Origin: DAOTXL01 sp034434895
Lineage (GTDB): Bacteria > Chloroflexota > Anaerolineae > JAAYZQ01
Assembly: GCA_034434895.1 (NCBI GenBank)
Contig: DAOTYI010000121.1
Span: 1-35,091, forward strand
Direction of reading: 5' to 3'
DNA length: 35,091 bases
Of the stretch, positions 1-8,211 are shown piece after piece; within the stretch, counting starts at the first letter, position 1; each line of letters starts with the position of its first letter. The position numbers were made by a program, and so were the translations under genes. A model generated the notes under the pieces. It ran no database searches. It saw only the letters and a program-made list of their open reading frames with translations, and had not been told where the DNA came from.

Positions 1-1
1 G

Positions 2-520
2 GTGCGCCCCGGGGGCGAGGGGCCGGTCTCCCTGGGAGCCCATCCCCGCCTGGAGCCGCTGGCGACGCTGCTGAGACGGGCCGGCTTTGAAGTAGAGGTC
101 GTTCCGGCGGCGGACGAGCTGCTGTGGAGCAAGCTGGTCATCAATGCGGCCATCAATCCGCTCACCGCCCTGCTGCGCGTGCCCAACGGCGAGCTGCTGA
201 ACCGTCCCGCGGCGCGGGCGCTGATGGCGGCGGCGGCGAGCGAGGCGGCGGCGGTGGCGGCTGCCCTGGGCCTGCGCCTGACCTTCACCGACCCGGTTGC
301 CGCAGCGGAGGCGGTGGCCCGCCGCACGGCCGTCAACCACTCCTCCATGCTTCAGGATGTGCTGCGCGGTGCCCCGACTGAGATTGATGCCATCTGCGGG
401 GCTATCGTCCAGGCTGGCGAACGGTGCGGCCTGCCTGCCCCGGTGAACCGGACATTGTGGTTATTGGTCAAAGCGGCCGTGGAAAGGGAACGGCAGGGGC
501 CGACCGGTGGCGGGTTGTGA
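2..520 (+). CDS. panE: 2-dehydropantoate 2-reductase, C-terminal part (cut by window edge)
   Basis: This reads as the C-terminal helical domain (ApbA_C) of ketopantoate reductase, which reduces 2-dehydropantoate to pantoate with NADPH in the cytoplasm. The segment SKLVINAAINPLTALL matches the family's conserved Lys and Asn positions (K..xN..xN), and PNGELL follows as in other members. The N-terminal Rossmann domain is not in the window: the reading frame is already open at base 2, so the GTG there is probably an internal valine. The stop lies 33 bp before panC, in the same orientation, and the two enzymes supply consecutive precursors of pantothenate, which supports the call. A KPR-family paralogue with another keto-acid substrate is possible, but the panC linkage argues against it. 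Confidence 0.88.
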   Translation: MRPGGEGPVSLGAHPRLEPLATLLRRAGFEVEVVPAADELLWSKLVINAAINPLTALLRVPNGELLNRPAARALMAAAASEAAAVAAALGLRLTFTDPVAAAEAVARRTAVNHSSMLQDVLRGAPTEIDAICGAIVQAGERCGLPAPVNRTLWLLVKAAVERERQGPTGGGL

Positions 521-553
521 GCGTGCTTGAGAACTTAAGGGGGAGGATCAAAC

Positions 554-1387
554 ATGCAGGTTGTGACGACGTTGACCGAATTGCGCGCCGCACGGGCCTT
601 GTTGCCCGAACCGGTGGGCTTTGTACCGACGATGGGCTATCTGCACGAAGGGCACCTGTCGCTGGTGCGCCGGGCGCGGGCTGAATGCGCCAGCGTGGTG
701 GTCAGCATCTTTGTCAACCCCACCCAGTTCGGCCCCGGCGAGGACCTGGCCACCTACCCCCGCGATCTGCCCCGCGATCTCGGCCTGCTGGAGAAGGAGG
801 CGGTCGAATTGGTATGGACCCCCACCCCCGAAGGGATGTATCCGCCCGGTTTCCAGACCTGGGTCACGGTGGAGGAGGTCGCCAGACCGCTGGAGGGGGC
901 TCAACGCCCTGGCCACTTTCGCGGCGTGGCCACGGTGGTGGCCAAGCTGTTCAACGGCGTGCAGCCCCAGCGGGCCTACTTTGGACAAAAAGATGCCCAG
1001 CAGGCCGTCGTGATCCGCCAGATGGTCCGCGACCTGGACTTCCCGATCGAGATCATCGTCTGCCCCACCGTCCGGGAGGCGGATGGCCTGGCCATGTCCA
1101 GCCGCAACAGCTATCTCGCCCCCCAGGAGCGGCAGGCGGCCACAGTGCTATACCGCGCCTTGAGCGCGGCCCACGCCGCCTTTGAGGCCGGGGAGCGGGA
1201 TGCTGAACGGCTGCGCCGTATGGTGGCCGAGATCATCGCCGCCGAGCCGCTGGCCCGCCTGCAATATGTCTCCTGTGCCCATCCTGAGACGCTTCAGGAG
1301 CTGGAGACCATCGCCGACACCGCGCTCCTTTCACTGGCCGCCTTTGTCGGTCGGACCCGGCTCATTGACAACCTGGTCCTTTCCTGA
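554..1387 (+). CDS. panC: pantothenate synthetase (pantoate--beta-alanine ligase)
   Basis: PanC condenses pantoate and beta-alanine with ATP to make pantothenate, via a pantoyl-adenylate. The 277-residue product has the usual family length. Visible motifs are the HIGH-type HEGH at residues 31-34 within VPTMGYLHEGH, VNPTQFGP near 55, FGQKDAQQ at 143-150 and the KMSKS-like SSRN at 182-185. The ATG at 554 is preceded by GGGAGG at 541-546 at normal spacing. It follows panE by 33 bp, so the two are probably co-transcribed. Its TGA stop is also the first three bases of an inverted-repeat element that runs to about 1490. Confidence 0.97.
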   Translation: MQVVTTLTELRAARALLPEPVGFVPTMGYLHEGHLSLVRRARAECASVVVSIFVNPTQFGPGEDLATYPRDLPRDLGLLEKEAVELVWTPTPEGMYPPGFQTWVTVEEVARPLEGAQRPGHFRGVATVVAKLFNGVQPQRAYFGQKDAQQAVVIRQMVRDLDFPIEIIVCPTVREADGLAMSSRNSYLAPQERQAATVLYRALSAAHAAFEAGERDAERLRRMVAEIIAAEPLARLQYVSCAHPETLQELETIADTALLSLAAFVGRTRLIDNLVLS

Positions 1388-1490
1388 GAGCCGGTCTGAA
1401 AACCACTAAGGACACAAAGAATTTCTGTATATTCCTTCTCATTCCTTTGTCCTGTGTGCCTTCGTGGTAGACTTTTCAGATAGGCTCTGA
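1385..1490. repeat. ~105-bp inverted-repeat (hairpin) element, copy 1
   Basis: The left arm starts TGAGAGCCGGTCTGAAAACC and continues with a CACTAAGGACACAAAG-like stretch. The right arm, read on the other strand from 1490, starts TCAGAGCCTATCTGAAAAG and continues with CCACGAAGGCACAC. The arms therefore form a long imperfect stem with an AT-rich middle. Copy 2 lies at 7319-7426, and a half copy at 11980-12022 matches bases 1385-1427 with two differences over 43 bp. The element supplies the panC stop codon and lies between convergent panC and the AMMECR1 gene, so it may act as a two-way terminator. Confidence 0.8.
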
Positions 1491-1505
1491 GACAGGGATG
1501 GTCCA

Positions 1506-2036
1506 TCAGGTATAGCGTTTGACCTCGAAACGGAACATCTGCACCGGCTCGTCCGGGTCGGTGATGCCTGCCTTGTGGTAGCGGGTCCAGTAGACCTGCT
1601 TTTCGACAGTATCGATCCCCTCCAGGTCAGGCAGCAGCAACCCCCGTTTCCAGGGATGCTTGAGCGACTGGACGATCAGGCCATAGCGTTTGGGGTCCAG
1701 TTCATCCAGGCTGTTCACCGGCTCCGGTTCGCCCAGCACATCCACTTTGACCTCCAGGTCGGCCAGTTCACTGCGGCGGACCGGCGGAAAACGAGGATCG
1801 CGGGTGGCAGCGGAGATGGCGTTCTGGATCACCTCTTCGGCCACCGTATTGCAGGTGGGTTGGATGGTACCGATGCAGCCGCGTAGTTGTCCGTGGCGGT
1901 GGAGAGTGACAAAAGCTCCGGCGCGATGGCGCATTTCGGGGGTCAACTCTTCAGGAGGTCGGATCGTTTTGCCCTCGCCGATGTAGGCTTCAATGGTCTG
2001 TCGAGCCAGCTCTACCAGGGGATGCGATCGGGTCAT
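1506..2036 (-). CDS. AMMECR1 domain protein (AmmeMemoRadiSam system protein A-like)
   Basis: The 176-residue protein is a stand-alone AMMECR1 domain. The hallmark LRGCIGT is at residues 51-57, and DPRFPPV (80-86) followed by LEVKVDVL is also typical. The molecular activity of the family is not established. In many prokaryotes it occurs with a MEMO1-type protein and a radical SAM enzyme. Neither is adjacent here: the radical SAM gene at 4406-5347 belongs to the glycyl-radical activase group instead. The ATG is preceded by GGGGAGGAGAAACC on the minus strand. The gene is divergent from the small membrane protein at 2169 and convergent with panC. Confidence 0.9.
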   Translation of the reverse strand: MTRSHPLVELARQTIEAYIGEGKTIRPPEELTPEMRHRAGAFVTLHRHGQLRGCIGTIQPTCNTVAEEVIQNAISAATRDPRFPPVRRSELADLEVKVDVLGEPEPVNSLDELDPKRYGLIVQSLKHPWKRGLLLPDLEGIDTVEKQVYWTRYHKAGITDPDEPVQMFRFEVKRYT

Positions 2037-2058
2037 GGTTTCTCCTCCCCGTGTTCAT

Positions 2059-2087
2059 ACTTTATAGGGCCACAGTCCCACTTGCAA
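2059..2087 (-). promoter_or_regulatory. Putative promoter of the AMMECR1 gene
   Basis: On the minus strand TTGCAA (2082-2087) is followed after 17 bp by TAAAGT (2059-2064); an overlapping TATAAA sits at 15-bp spacing. The leader would be short, about 15 nt, and already contains the strong GGGGAGGAG ribosome binding site. TTGCAA is its own reverse complement and also serves as the -35 candidate of the divergent promoter. Confidence 0.45.
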
Positions 2088-2110
2088 TCTCCAATAAGAT
2101 GTGGTAAAAT
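2082..2110 (+). promoter_or_regulatory. Putative sigma70-type promoter of the small membrane protein
   Basis: TTGCAA (2082-2087), a 17-bp spacer and TAAAAT (2105-2110) are preceded at the -10 by GTGG, giving GTGGTAAAAT. The same extended -10 block occurs before hsp20, and with one change before aapJ. The predicted start of transcription is about 50 nt before the ATG at 2169. Confidence 0.6.
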
Positions 2111-2168
2111 ACCATTGCCGGCCATGAGCGGCGATACCCATTTCAGATCACGAAGGAGGAAAAGAACG

Positions 2169-2417
2169 ATGCCTGCAAAGAGTCTATCACCTGAAGAGCG
2201 CGCCCAACGGGGAAAGAGATTGCTGTTGTATGGGATCGTTACCCTGGTCCTGGTGACCATTATCTCCGTCTTTGTCAGCACCTGGGTGATCACAGCCCCC
2301 CTCGGTTCGGAATTCACCGGCCTGCCGATCCGACTCACCCTGATCGTCGGCATCATCGCCGTGATCGCCAGTGTGATCGTCTGGTTCGTGTACACCAAGG
2401 TTATTCTCAAAGAATAG
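2169..2417 (+). CDS. Small two-helix membrane protein, function unknown
   Basis: The 82-residue product has a charged N-terminus (SPEERAQRGKR), a hydrophobic helix at about 19-42 and a second at about 54-77, and ends in the charged VILKE. No family was recognised. The ATG at 2169 is chosen over upstream in-frame starts because AGGAGG lies just before it and a good promoter lies about 60 bp upstream. It is a single-gene transcript: a strong hairpin with a short T-run follows at 2525-2558. It could be a subunit or regulator of a membrane complex, but nothing nearby names a partner. Confidence 0.75.
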   Translation: MPAKSLSPEERAQRGKRLLLYGIVTLVLVTIISVFVSTWVITAPLGSEFTGLPIRLTLIVGIIAVIASVIVWFVYTKVILKE

Positions 2418-2524
2418 CCTGGGTGCACGGTTTTTTCTCTGTTCCTTGGCAACACCTCATCGCCGGTTTCTCCTGCCTGAGAGACCGGCCGATTGCTGTT
2501 CTCTGCAAGGGGTGTAGAGGAACG

Positions 2525-2558
2525 GGGCGGCGTCAGTCCCCCTGACGCCGCCCTCTTT
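2525..2558. terminator. Bidirectional hairpin terminator
   Basis: GGGCGGCGTCAG (2525-2536) pairs perfectly over 12 bp with CTGACGCCGCCC (2542-2553) around a 5-nt loop, followed by TCTTT on the plus strand. It lies between the small membrane protein (plus) and the acyl-CoA dehydrogenase (minus), whose stop codon overlaps its right edge, so it can end transcription from both sides. Confidence 0.75.
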
Positions 2559-3702
2559 AGATTTTGCCCAGCACCTGCCGGGCAATCACCAGCCGCTGGA
2601 TCTCGCTGGTGCCCTCGCCGATGGCACACAGCCGCTGGTCGCGGTAGATCCGCTCCACTGGGTACTCGCGGCTGTAGCCGTAGCCGCCGTGGATCTGCAG
2701 CGCCTTGAAGGCTGCCCGCTCGGCCACCTCGGAGGCGTACAGTTTGGCCATGGCTGCCTCTTTGGTGAAAGGCTTGCCGGCATCCTTCAGGGCGGCGGCG
2801 CGATAGACCATCAGTCGGGCAGCGTCAATCTCGGTGGCCATGTCGGCGATCATCCACTGGATGGCCTGGAAACTGGCGATCGGCTGCCCGAACTGAACCC
2901 GCTGTTTGGCGTAGCGCACCGCTTCGTCAAAGGCGGCCTGCGCCAGACCCAAGGCCATGGCGCCGATGCTGATCCGCCCCCCATCCAGGGTGATCAACAT
3001 CTGTCGGAACCCTTCCCCCTCCCTGCCCAACAGGTTGGCGGCCGGCACCCGGCAATTTTCGAACGACAGGGCCGAGGTCACCGAGCCTTTGAGGCCCATC
3101 TTGGGCTCGTTCTTGCCGGGGATAAAGCCAGGGGTGCCTTTCTCGACCAGGAAGCAGGAGATGCCCCGCGTCCCGGCGGAGGGGTCGGTTTTGGCCGTGC
3201 AGGTCACCACGTCGGCGATGGCCCCGGAGGTGATCCACATCTTGCTGCCGTTGAGCAGATAAAAATCGCCGTCACGGACGGCGGTGGTGCGGGTGGCACC
3301 GGCATCGGAGCCGGCTTCCGGCTCGGTCAGGCCAAAGGCGGCCAGCCCCCGGCCGCTGCACAGGTGGGGCAACCATTTTTGCTTCTGCTCCTCTGTGCCA
3401 AAATAATAGATCGGCGCACAGCCCAGCGACACGTGGGCGGCGTAGATCAGGGCCGTGGAGCCGCAGGCACGGGCGATCTCCTCCACGGCGATGATATAGC
3501 TGAGATAATCGCCGCCGCCCCCCCCATACTTTTCCGGGTAGGGCAGGCCCAACAGCCCCAGTTCGGCCATTTTGCGGATGTTTTCAGCAGGAAACTCTTC
3601 GTTCTTGTCTACCTGGGCTGCGCGGGGGGCAATTTCGTTCCGCGCCAGATCGCGCACCAGGTCGCGGACCATTCGTTGCTCGTCGTTGAGTTCCAGGTCC
3701 AT
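2557..3702 (-). CDS. Acyl-CoA dehydrogenase (short/branched-chain type)
   Basis: This FAD enzyme oxidises acyl-CoA thioesters to trans-2-enoyl-CoA in the cytoplasm and passes electrons to ETF. The 381 residues match the usual family length. Visible are the family signature around FGLTEPEAGSDAG, the FAD-binding SGSKMWITSG-like stretch (NGSKMWITSG), QIHGGYGYSREYPVERIYRDQR, and GEGTSEIQR with the likely catalytic base Glu363. Base position in this C-terminal motif fits short-, medium- and branched-chain dehydrogenases rather than isovaleryl-CoA dehydrogenase. GAGGAGGAG precedes the ATG. The gene follows the unknown gene at 3729 by 26 bp and is probably co-transcribed. Exact chain-length preference cannot be read. 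Confidence 0.93.
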   Translation of the reverse strand: MDLELNDEQRMVRDLVRDLARNEIAPRAAQVDKNEEFPAENIRKMAELGLLGLPYPEKYGGGGGDYLSYIIAVEEIARACGSTALIYAAHVSLGCAPIYYFGTEEQKQKWLPHLCSGRGLAAFGLTEPEAGSDAGATRTTAVRDGDFYLLNGSKMWITSGAIADVVTCTAKTDPSAGTRGISCFLVEKGTPGFIPGKNEPKMGLKGSVTSALSFENCRVPAANLLGREGEGFRQMLITLDGGRISIGAMALGLAQAAFDEAVRYAKQRVQFGQPIASFQAIQWMIADMATEIDAARLMVYRAAALKDAGKPFTKEAAMAKLYASEVAERAAFKALQIHGGYGYSREYPVERIYRDQRLCAIGEGTSEIQRLVIARQVLGKI

Positions 3703-3728
3703 GAGTTGCTCCTCCTCGTTGAGAATGC

Positions 3729-4319
3729 TTATCGCTCCTCCATCTCGCCGACCAGATGGGGTTCACCCCATACCGCCCAGGCCCACTGGTGGTTGCCCAG
3801 CCCATCGGTCACAAATTGGATGCGGGCCACATCGCCCGCCAGGACGGGCAGGACCAGTTCGTGAGCCTTCCAGGCACGGGCATGCCGGGTCTCGCTCCAG
3901 ATTTTCCAGTCGTTGACAAAGATGCGAAAGGCGACGACATTGCCCTCGGCCAGGTGAGAGCCATCCCGGATGCCGGTGGCGAAGCGCAACCGCAGGTTGC
4001 GCACCTCCGTCGGCACCGGCACCTGGTATTCGACGATGGCCGCCCCCTGGACAGGCGGATGTTGCCACAGGGCCATGCGCCGCTCGCCATCGCAGGTGGC
4101 CTCGCCGACCGTGACCTCCATGCCGGCCAGGTCGTGGTCGGCGCTGACGATGGCCCGGCGGAAATGCTCCACAAAATCAAAAGTCCAGGGATGGCTCATG
4201 GCTTCTTCAGCCGGGGGACCCTGTTTCCATTTCAGATACTCGACAAAACGGGCCAGTTCGGTCAGGCTCTCCGGCGTGAGCGACTCGATTTCGCTGACAA
4301 TCTCTTCCAAGGTTTCCAT
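3729..4319 (-). CDS. Unknown protein: helical N-terminus plus jelly-roll-like domain
   Basis: The 196-residue protein starts at METLEEIV (GGAGG eight bases upstream), not at the earlier in-frame ATG at 4382. Residues 1-34 resemble the short helical segment of DUF2281-type antitoxin-like proteins, with an LTELARFVEYLKWK pattern. The rest is beta-rich, with motifs such as GIRDGSH, VAFRIFVND, IQFVTDGLGNHQWAWAVWGEP, which resemble galactose-binding/NPCBM-like folds. No signal peptide is seen, so it is probably cytoplasmic. It has its own promoter candidate and lies 26 bp before the acyl-CoA dehydrogenase. Binding of a sugar or other ligand is a guess from fold resemblance only. Confidence 0.7.
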   Translation of the reverse strand: METLEEIVSEIESLTPESLTELARFVEYLKWKQGPPAEEAMSHPWTFDFVEHFRRAIVSADHDLAGMEVTVGEATCDGERRMALWQHPPVQGAAIVEYQVPVPTEVRNLRLRFATGIRDGSHLAEGNVVAFRIFVNDWKIWSETRHARAWKAHELVLPVLAGDVARIQFVTDGLGNHQWAWAVWGEPHLVGEMEER

Positions 4320-4353
4320 CCTTGATTCCTCCACCAACCCCATCGCGGCGCTC

Positions 4354-4382
4354 ATTGTATCACAACTTGGGTCAGAGAACAA
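4354..4382 (-). promoter_or_regulatory. Putative promoter for the unknown gene and acyl-CoA dehydrogenase
   Basis: On the minus strand TTGTTC (4377-4382) is followed after 17 bp by TACAAT (4354-4359). The transcript would start about 30 nt before the ATG at 4319. It separates this gene pair from the activase gene upstream. Confidence 0.5.
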
Positions 4383-4405
4383 GGACGCCGGAGGTGATGA
4401 CAGGG

Positions 4406-5347
4406 TCAGACCTGGGCCTCTTTCAGATCACGGGTTGCCCCAGACCACACAGCGGTCGGCACCCAGGCCCTGGCCACAGCGTGCAACGCTTCCATCTCGG
4501 CACGGGTCAGGAGCGGCACCCCTTCCAGGGCATAAGGACGGCCCAGGCGGCGGTATTTCGGTCCGCCCAGGTTGGTGTAGGCCAGCAACTCCCACCGCTG
4601 CACGGCCGGCAGTTCGGCGGCGATGAACTCGCCCAGGGCCGCGATGTTGGCGGCGTCGGCGGTATAGCCGGGAATGAGGGGGGTGCGGATCCACAGCGGG
4701 ACCCCGGCACCGGCGATCCGCCGGGCATTGGCCAGGATAGCGGCGTTGTCGGCGCCGGTGGCTGCCTGATGACGCCTGCCATCATAGATCTTCAGGTCGT
4801 AGAGCACCAGGTCCACCCACGGCAACACCATCTCGTACCGTTCCCAGGGTACTGCCCCGCAGGTATCCAACGCCACATGCACTCCTGCTTCCCGGCACAG
4901 GCGGCACAACCTGGCCACAAAAGCGGCCTGCATTGTCGGCTCTCCGCCGGACAGGGTCACTCCGCCGCCGGAGGTCTCGTAAAAGATGGCATCCCGCTGC
5001 ACCTCGGCCAGCAACGCCTCCGCCGTCCACGCCTGGCCGATCACCTCCAGAGCGGCAGCCGGACAGGCCTGGGCGCAGGCCCCGCACAGGGTGCAGCGCT
5101 GGCGGTCAATCTCCATCCCCTGTGGCGTCAGCTCCAGGGCATCTTCCGGGCAGGCGCGCAGGCAATCCCGTGCGCCGATGCATCGTCCGTCGTACCATAC
5201 CAGTTCCGGCCGGGGGGAGAGCCCTTCCGGGTTGTGACACCAGGCGCAGCGCAGGGGACAGCCTTTGAAAAAGAGGGTGGTGCGGATGCCAGGGCCATCG
5301 CGGGTGCTGAAGCGCTGGAGATTAAAGAGGATTCCTTCTGTGCTCAT
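4406..5347 (-). CDS. Glycyl-radical enzyme activating protein (radical SAM, with ferredoxin insert)
   Basis: The 313-residue protein has the PflA-type radical SAM motif CPLRCAWC (Cys30, 34, 37), the GGE motif (134-136) and a two-cluster ferredoxin insert between them, the layout of activases for enzymes such as the hydroxyphenylacetate decarboxylase and benzylsuccinate synthase groups. It would install the glycyl radical on a partner enzyme using SAM. The second insert cluster is canonical (Cys85, 88, 91, 95), but the first shows only Cys56, 62 and 66, with Ala59 where a cysteine is expected. Start MSTEG at 5347 is chosen because homology begins there and TAAAGGG precedes it; a longer frame to 5467 lies inside the next gene. 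No glycyl-radical enzyme is in the window. Confidence 0.88.
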   Translation of the reverse strand: MSTEGILFNLQRFSTRDGPGIRTTLFFKGCPLRCAWCHNPEGLSPRPELVWYDGRCIGARDCLRACPEDALELTPQGMEIDRQRCTLCGACAQACPAAALEVIGQAWTAEALLAEVQRDAIFYETSGGGVTLSGGEPTMQAAFVARLCRLCREAGVHVALDTCGAVPWERYEMVLPWVDLVLYDLKIYDGRRHQAATGADNAAILANARRIAGAGVPLWIRTPLIPGYTADAANIAALGEFIAAELPAVQRWELLAYTNLGGPKYRRLGRPYALEGVPLLTRAEMEALHAVARAWVPTAVWSGATRDLKEAQV

Positions 5348-5354
5348 AGGCCCT

Positions 5355-7259
5355 TTACTGCTCCGCCAGGACGATGAGGTGGTCTTGGGCAGAGAAGGCA
5401 ACCCGCTCCGACTTGTTGGGGTTGAGCCGTACGCCGTATGTCTGGGCCGGGTTGTGCATGGCTGCATGGAGCCGATAGCCGACCGCTACCTCGCCCCGCT
5501 GCCGGGCGGCTTCCACAACGGTGTAGAAATTGAGGGGGCGGCCCAGCTCCACGTATTGCCCGGCAGGCTTGAGATACAACTCCGAACCCTCGGCGTTGAA
5601 CAGGTCTTCGAATACGGCGCTCAGTTCCCGATTCTCGGCCAGTTGCGACAACATCAGGCTGACCAGCCGGTCGCTGATGATAAAGTCGTCGGCCCGGGTC
5701 ACCTCGGCCAGGTCGCGGTTGCGCATATCCAGCATTTCGCTCACAACAGAAAAGGGGTGTCCTGCCCGGTCAGCGATATCGCGCAGGTGGAGCAGGGTTA
5801 CCAACGTGCGGGCGTCGGCCTGCTGCGGGTCGAGGAGGTCGGCGTAGCTCAGGATCAGGAGATGCTGGTAAGCCAGGATATCCAGATTGTCCAGCACGCG
5901 GCGGCTGCTTGTGTCGCCAGGAAGAAAGGTGACCGCCAGGTTTTGCAACCGCTCCTCTTTCAGGAGCGCGGCGAGAGCATCTCCGGCCTGACCGTCGTCG
6001 GCGACAACGGTCGCCTGGGAACCGGGGGCTACATAGTGATCCAATTCACGAATGAGGGTCGGAGCACGCCGGTTCCAACCCAGGATCAGGATCCGTTCCG
6101 GTCCCTGGGCCTGAGTCTGCGGTCTGGAATGGCGGATGGCATCGGCCTCAATGCCATAGTCGCCCAGGCCCGACAGTCGGACCGTGTCATCATCTTCAGA
6201 GATGGCGATCACCTGGTCGCCAGGCTCGATGCGAGTGTCCATTGGTGGGTTGAGCTGCACCCGACCATCCCGAAAGCGCAGGCCGATGAGCGCCGAGTCC
6301 TCGTAGGCCAGCAACGCCTGGCCGAACGTCTGACCGACCAGCGCCGGCTCTTCCTGGAAATAGATCTCGTCGCCGCTGAAATTGAGCAGCTCCTCGTAAA
6401 CCACCGACAGGCCACACTGGCGACAGGTCTGGGCGGCGATGCGGGCGGTGAGGTCACCGGCCAGCACCAGTTGCACCTCCTCACGGCCGACCAGGCGCGC
6501 TGCCTCCAGATTGCGTGGATCGCGGAGTGGGGCCACGATATGGTAGGGTTCGGGGCGGCGGTGCGGGTTGTTGGTCAGGGCCAGGAGGACCTTGAGGGTG
6601 TAGGCGTCGGGGTCGGCGCTTTCCGGCGGGAGGACAAGGATCGAACTGGCTGCATGGGGGTTCACGATCTCCAGATCGGCCAGGTCAATCGGGTTGCCTG
6701 TCCGGCAGACGATGCGGGTGTGGCCGGTTCGGGCCACCTTGTCGCGGATCTCATCCTCCATCTCCACCTTGTCCTTCTCGGCCAGGATGGCGATGCAGGC
6801 GCGGGGTTGATTGGACTTGGCGATCAGCAGCTCCGAGAGGAGGGACAGGATCATGGGCGACCAACCGAGGATGACCGTATGTCCCGTCTCGGCGACGAAG
6901 GAGCGGCCCTTGCGCAAGAGGTCGAGCCGAGCTTCGATGCCGGTAGTCAGTACCCCGATGAGCATACTGACCACAAAGATCCCGCCCATTGTCACCACCA
7001 GCATGGCCAGCAGGAAGGGCCAGCTACCGGTATCCCCGCCCATCGTGCCGGGATCCAGAGTGCGCAACAGGCTCGCCCAGGCGATCTCGGCAAAGCCTCT
7101 CTTCTCCGGGTCCACGCCGCTCACAAAGACAAACAGAGCCACCGCCAGGATCAGGATCGCCGACAGCAGGCATAGCCAGCCGATAAGGGCAATCGGCCCC
7201 CTGGACATGGCGTTGTCAAACTGATAGCGCACACGATCAAGGAGTGCGATCCTCTTCAT
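5355..7259 (-). CDS. CASTOR/POLLUX-like ion channel with two RCK/TrkA-N domains
   Basis: The 634-residue protein has two membrane helices (about 22-47 and 80-107) flanking a pore-loop-like segment (65-77, containing DPGTMGGDTG). A large soluble part follows, with two TrkA-N/RCK Rossmann starts: HTVILGWSP at 127 and ILILGWNRRAP at about 390. This matches the bacterial relatives of plant CASTOR/POLLUX channels, where four subunits form a ligand-gated cation channel. The pore sequence differs from the potassium TVGYG filter, so the ion is uncertain. The ATG at 7259 has AGGAGG six bases upstream and is preferred over an in-frame ATG at 7277. The activase gene begins 7 bp downstream. Confidence 0.85.
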   Translation of the reverse strand: MKRIALLDRVRYQFDNAMSRGPIALIGWLCLLSAILILAVALFVFVSGVDPEKRGFAEIAWASLLRTLDPGTMGGDTGSWPFLLAMLVVTMGGIFVVSMLIGVLTTGIEARLDLLRKGRSFVAETGHTVILGWSPMILSLLSELLIAKSNQPRACIAILAEKDKVEMEDEIRDKVARTGHTRIVCRTGNPIDLADLEIVNPHAASSILVLPPESADPDAYTLKVLLALTNNPHRRPEPYHIVAPLRDPRNLEAARLVGREEVQLVLAGDLTARIAAQTCRQCGLSVVYEELLNFSGDEIYFQEEPALVGQTFGQALLAYEDSALIGLRFRDGRVQLNPPMDTRIEPGDQVIAISEDDDTVRLSGLGDYGIEADAIRHSRPQTQAQGPERILILGWNRRAPTLIRELDHYVAPGSQATVVADDGQAGDALAALLKEERLQNLAVTFLPGDTSSRRVLDNLDILAYQHLLILSYADLLDPQQADARTLVTLLHLRDIADRAGHPFSVVSEMLDMRNRDLAEVTRADDFIISDRLVSLMLSQLAENRELSAVFEDLFNAEGSELYLKPAGQYVELGRPLNFYTVVEAARQRGEVAVGYRLHAAMHNPAQTYGVRLNPNKSERVAFSAQDHLIVLAEQ

Positions 7260-7318
7260 GATAACCCTCCTGGCCACCTGACAGTGTTGTGGGGGTACCC
7301 TGGCCCTGCTCCCTCCTT

Positions 7319-7423
7319 AGAGCCGGTCTGAAAAGCTTACCACAAAGGGACACAAAGGAAACAAATGAAAGCCGCATGGTGCCCGTGGTGTCCTTTGTGT
7401 CCTGGTGGTTTTCAGACAGGCTC

Positions 7424-7426
<3 letters not shown>
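7319..7426. repeat. ~105-bp inverted-repeat (hairpin) element, copy 2
   Basis: The plus-strand arm begins AGAGCCGGTCTGAAAAG at 7319; the minus-strand arm, read from 7426, begins TGAGAGCCTGTCTGAAAACC. Both continue with CCAC..GGACACAAAG-type sequence, so the element can fold into one long stem. The minus-strand TGA at 7424-7426 is the stop codon of aapP, the same arrangement as copy 1 at panC. It is the main non-coding feature between aapP and the channel gene. Confidence 0.8.
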
Positions 7427-8185
<759 letters not shown>

Positions 8186-8211
8186 CGCCTCTCCCTCCGA
8201 TTACACAGATT

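Noticed and set aside
5265..7175. 636-residue plus-strand frame over the channel gene
   Set aside because: It is the shadow of the RCK channel gene, with no recognisable motif and no ribosome binding site.
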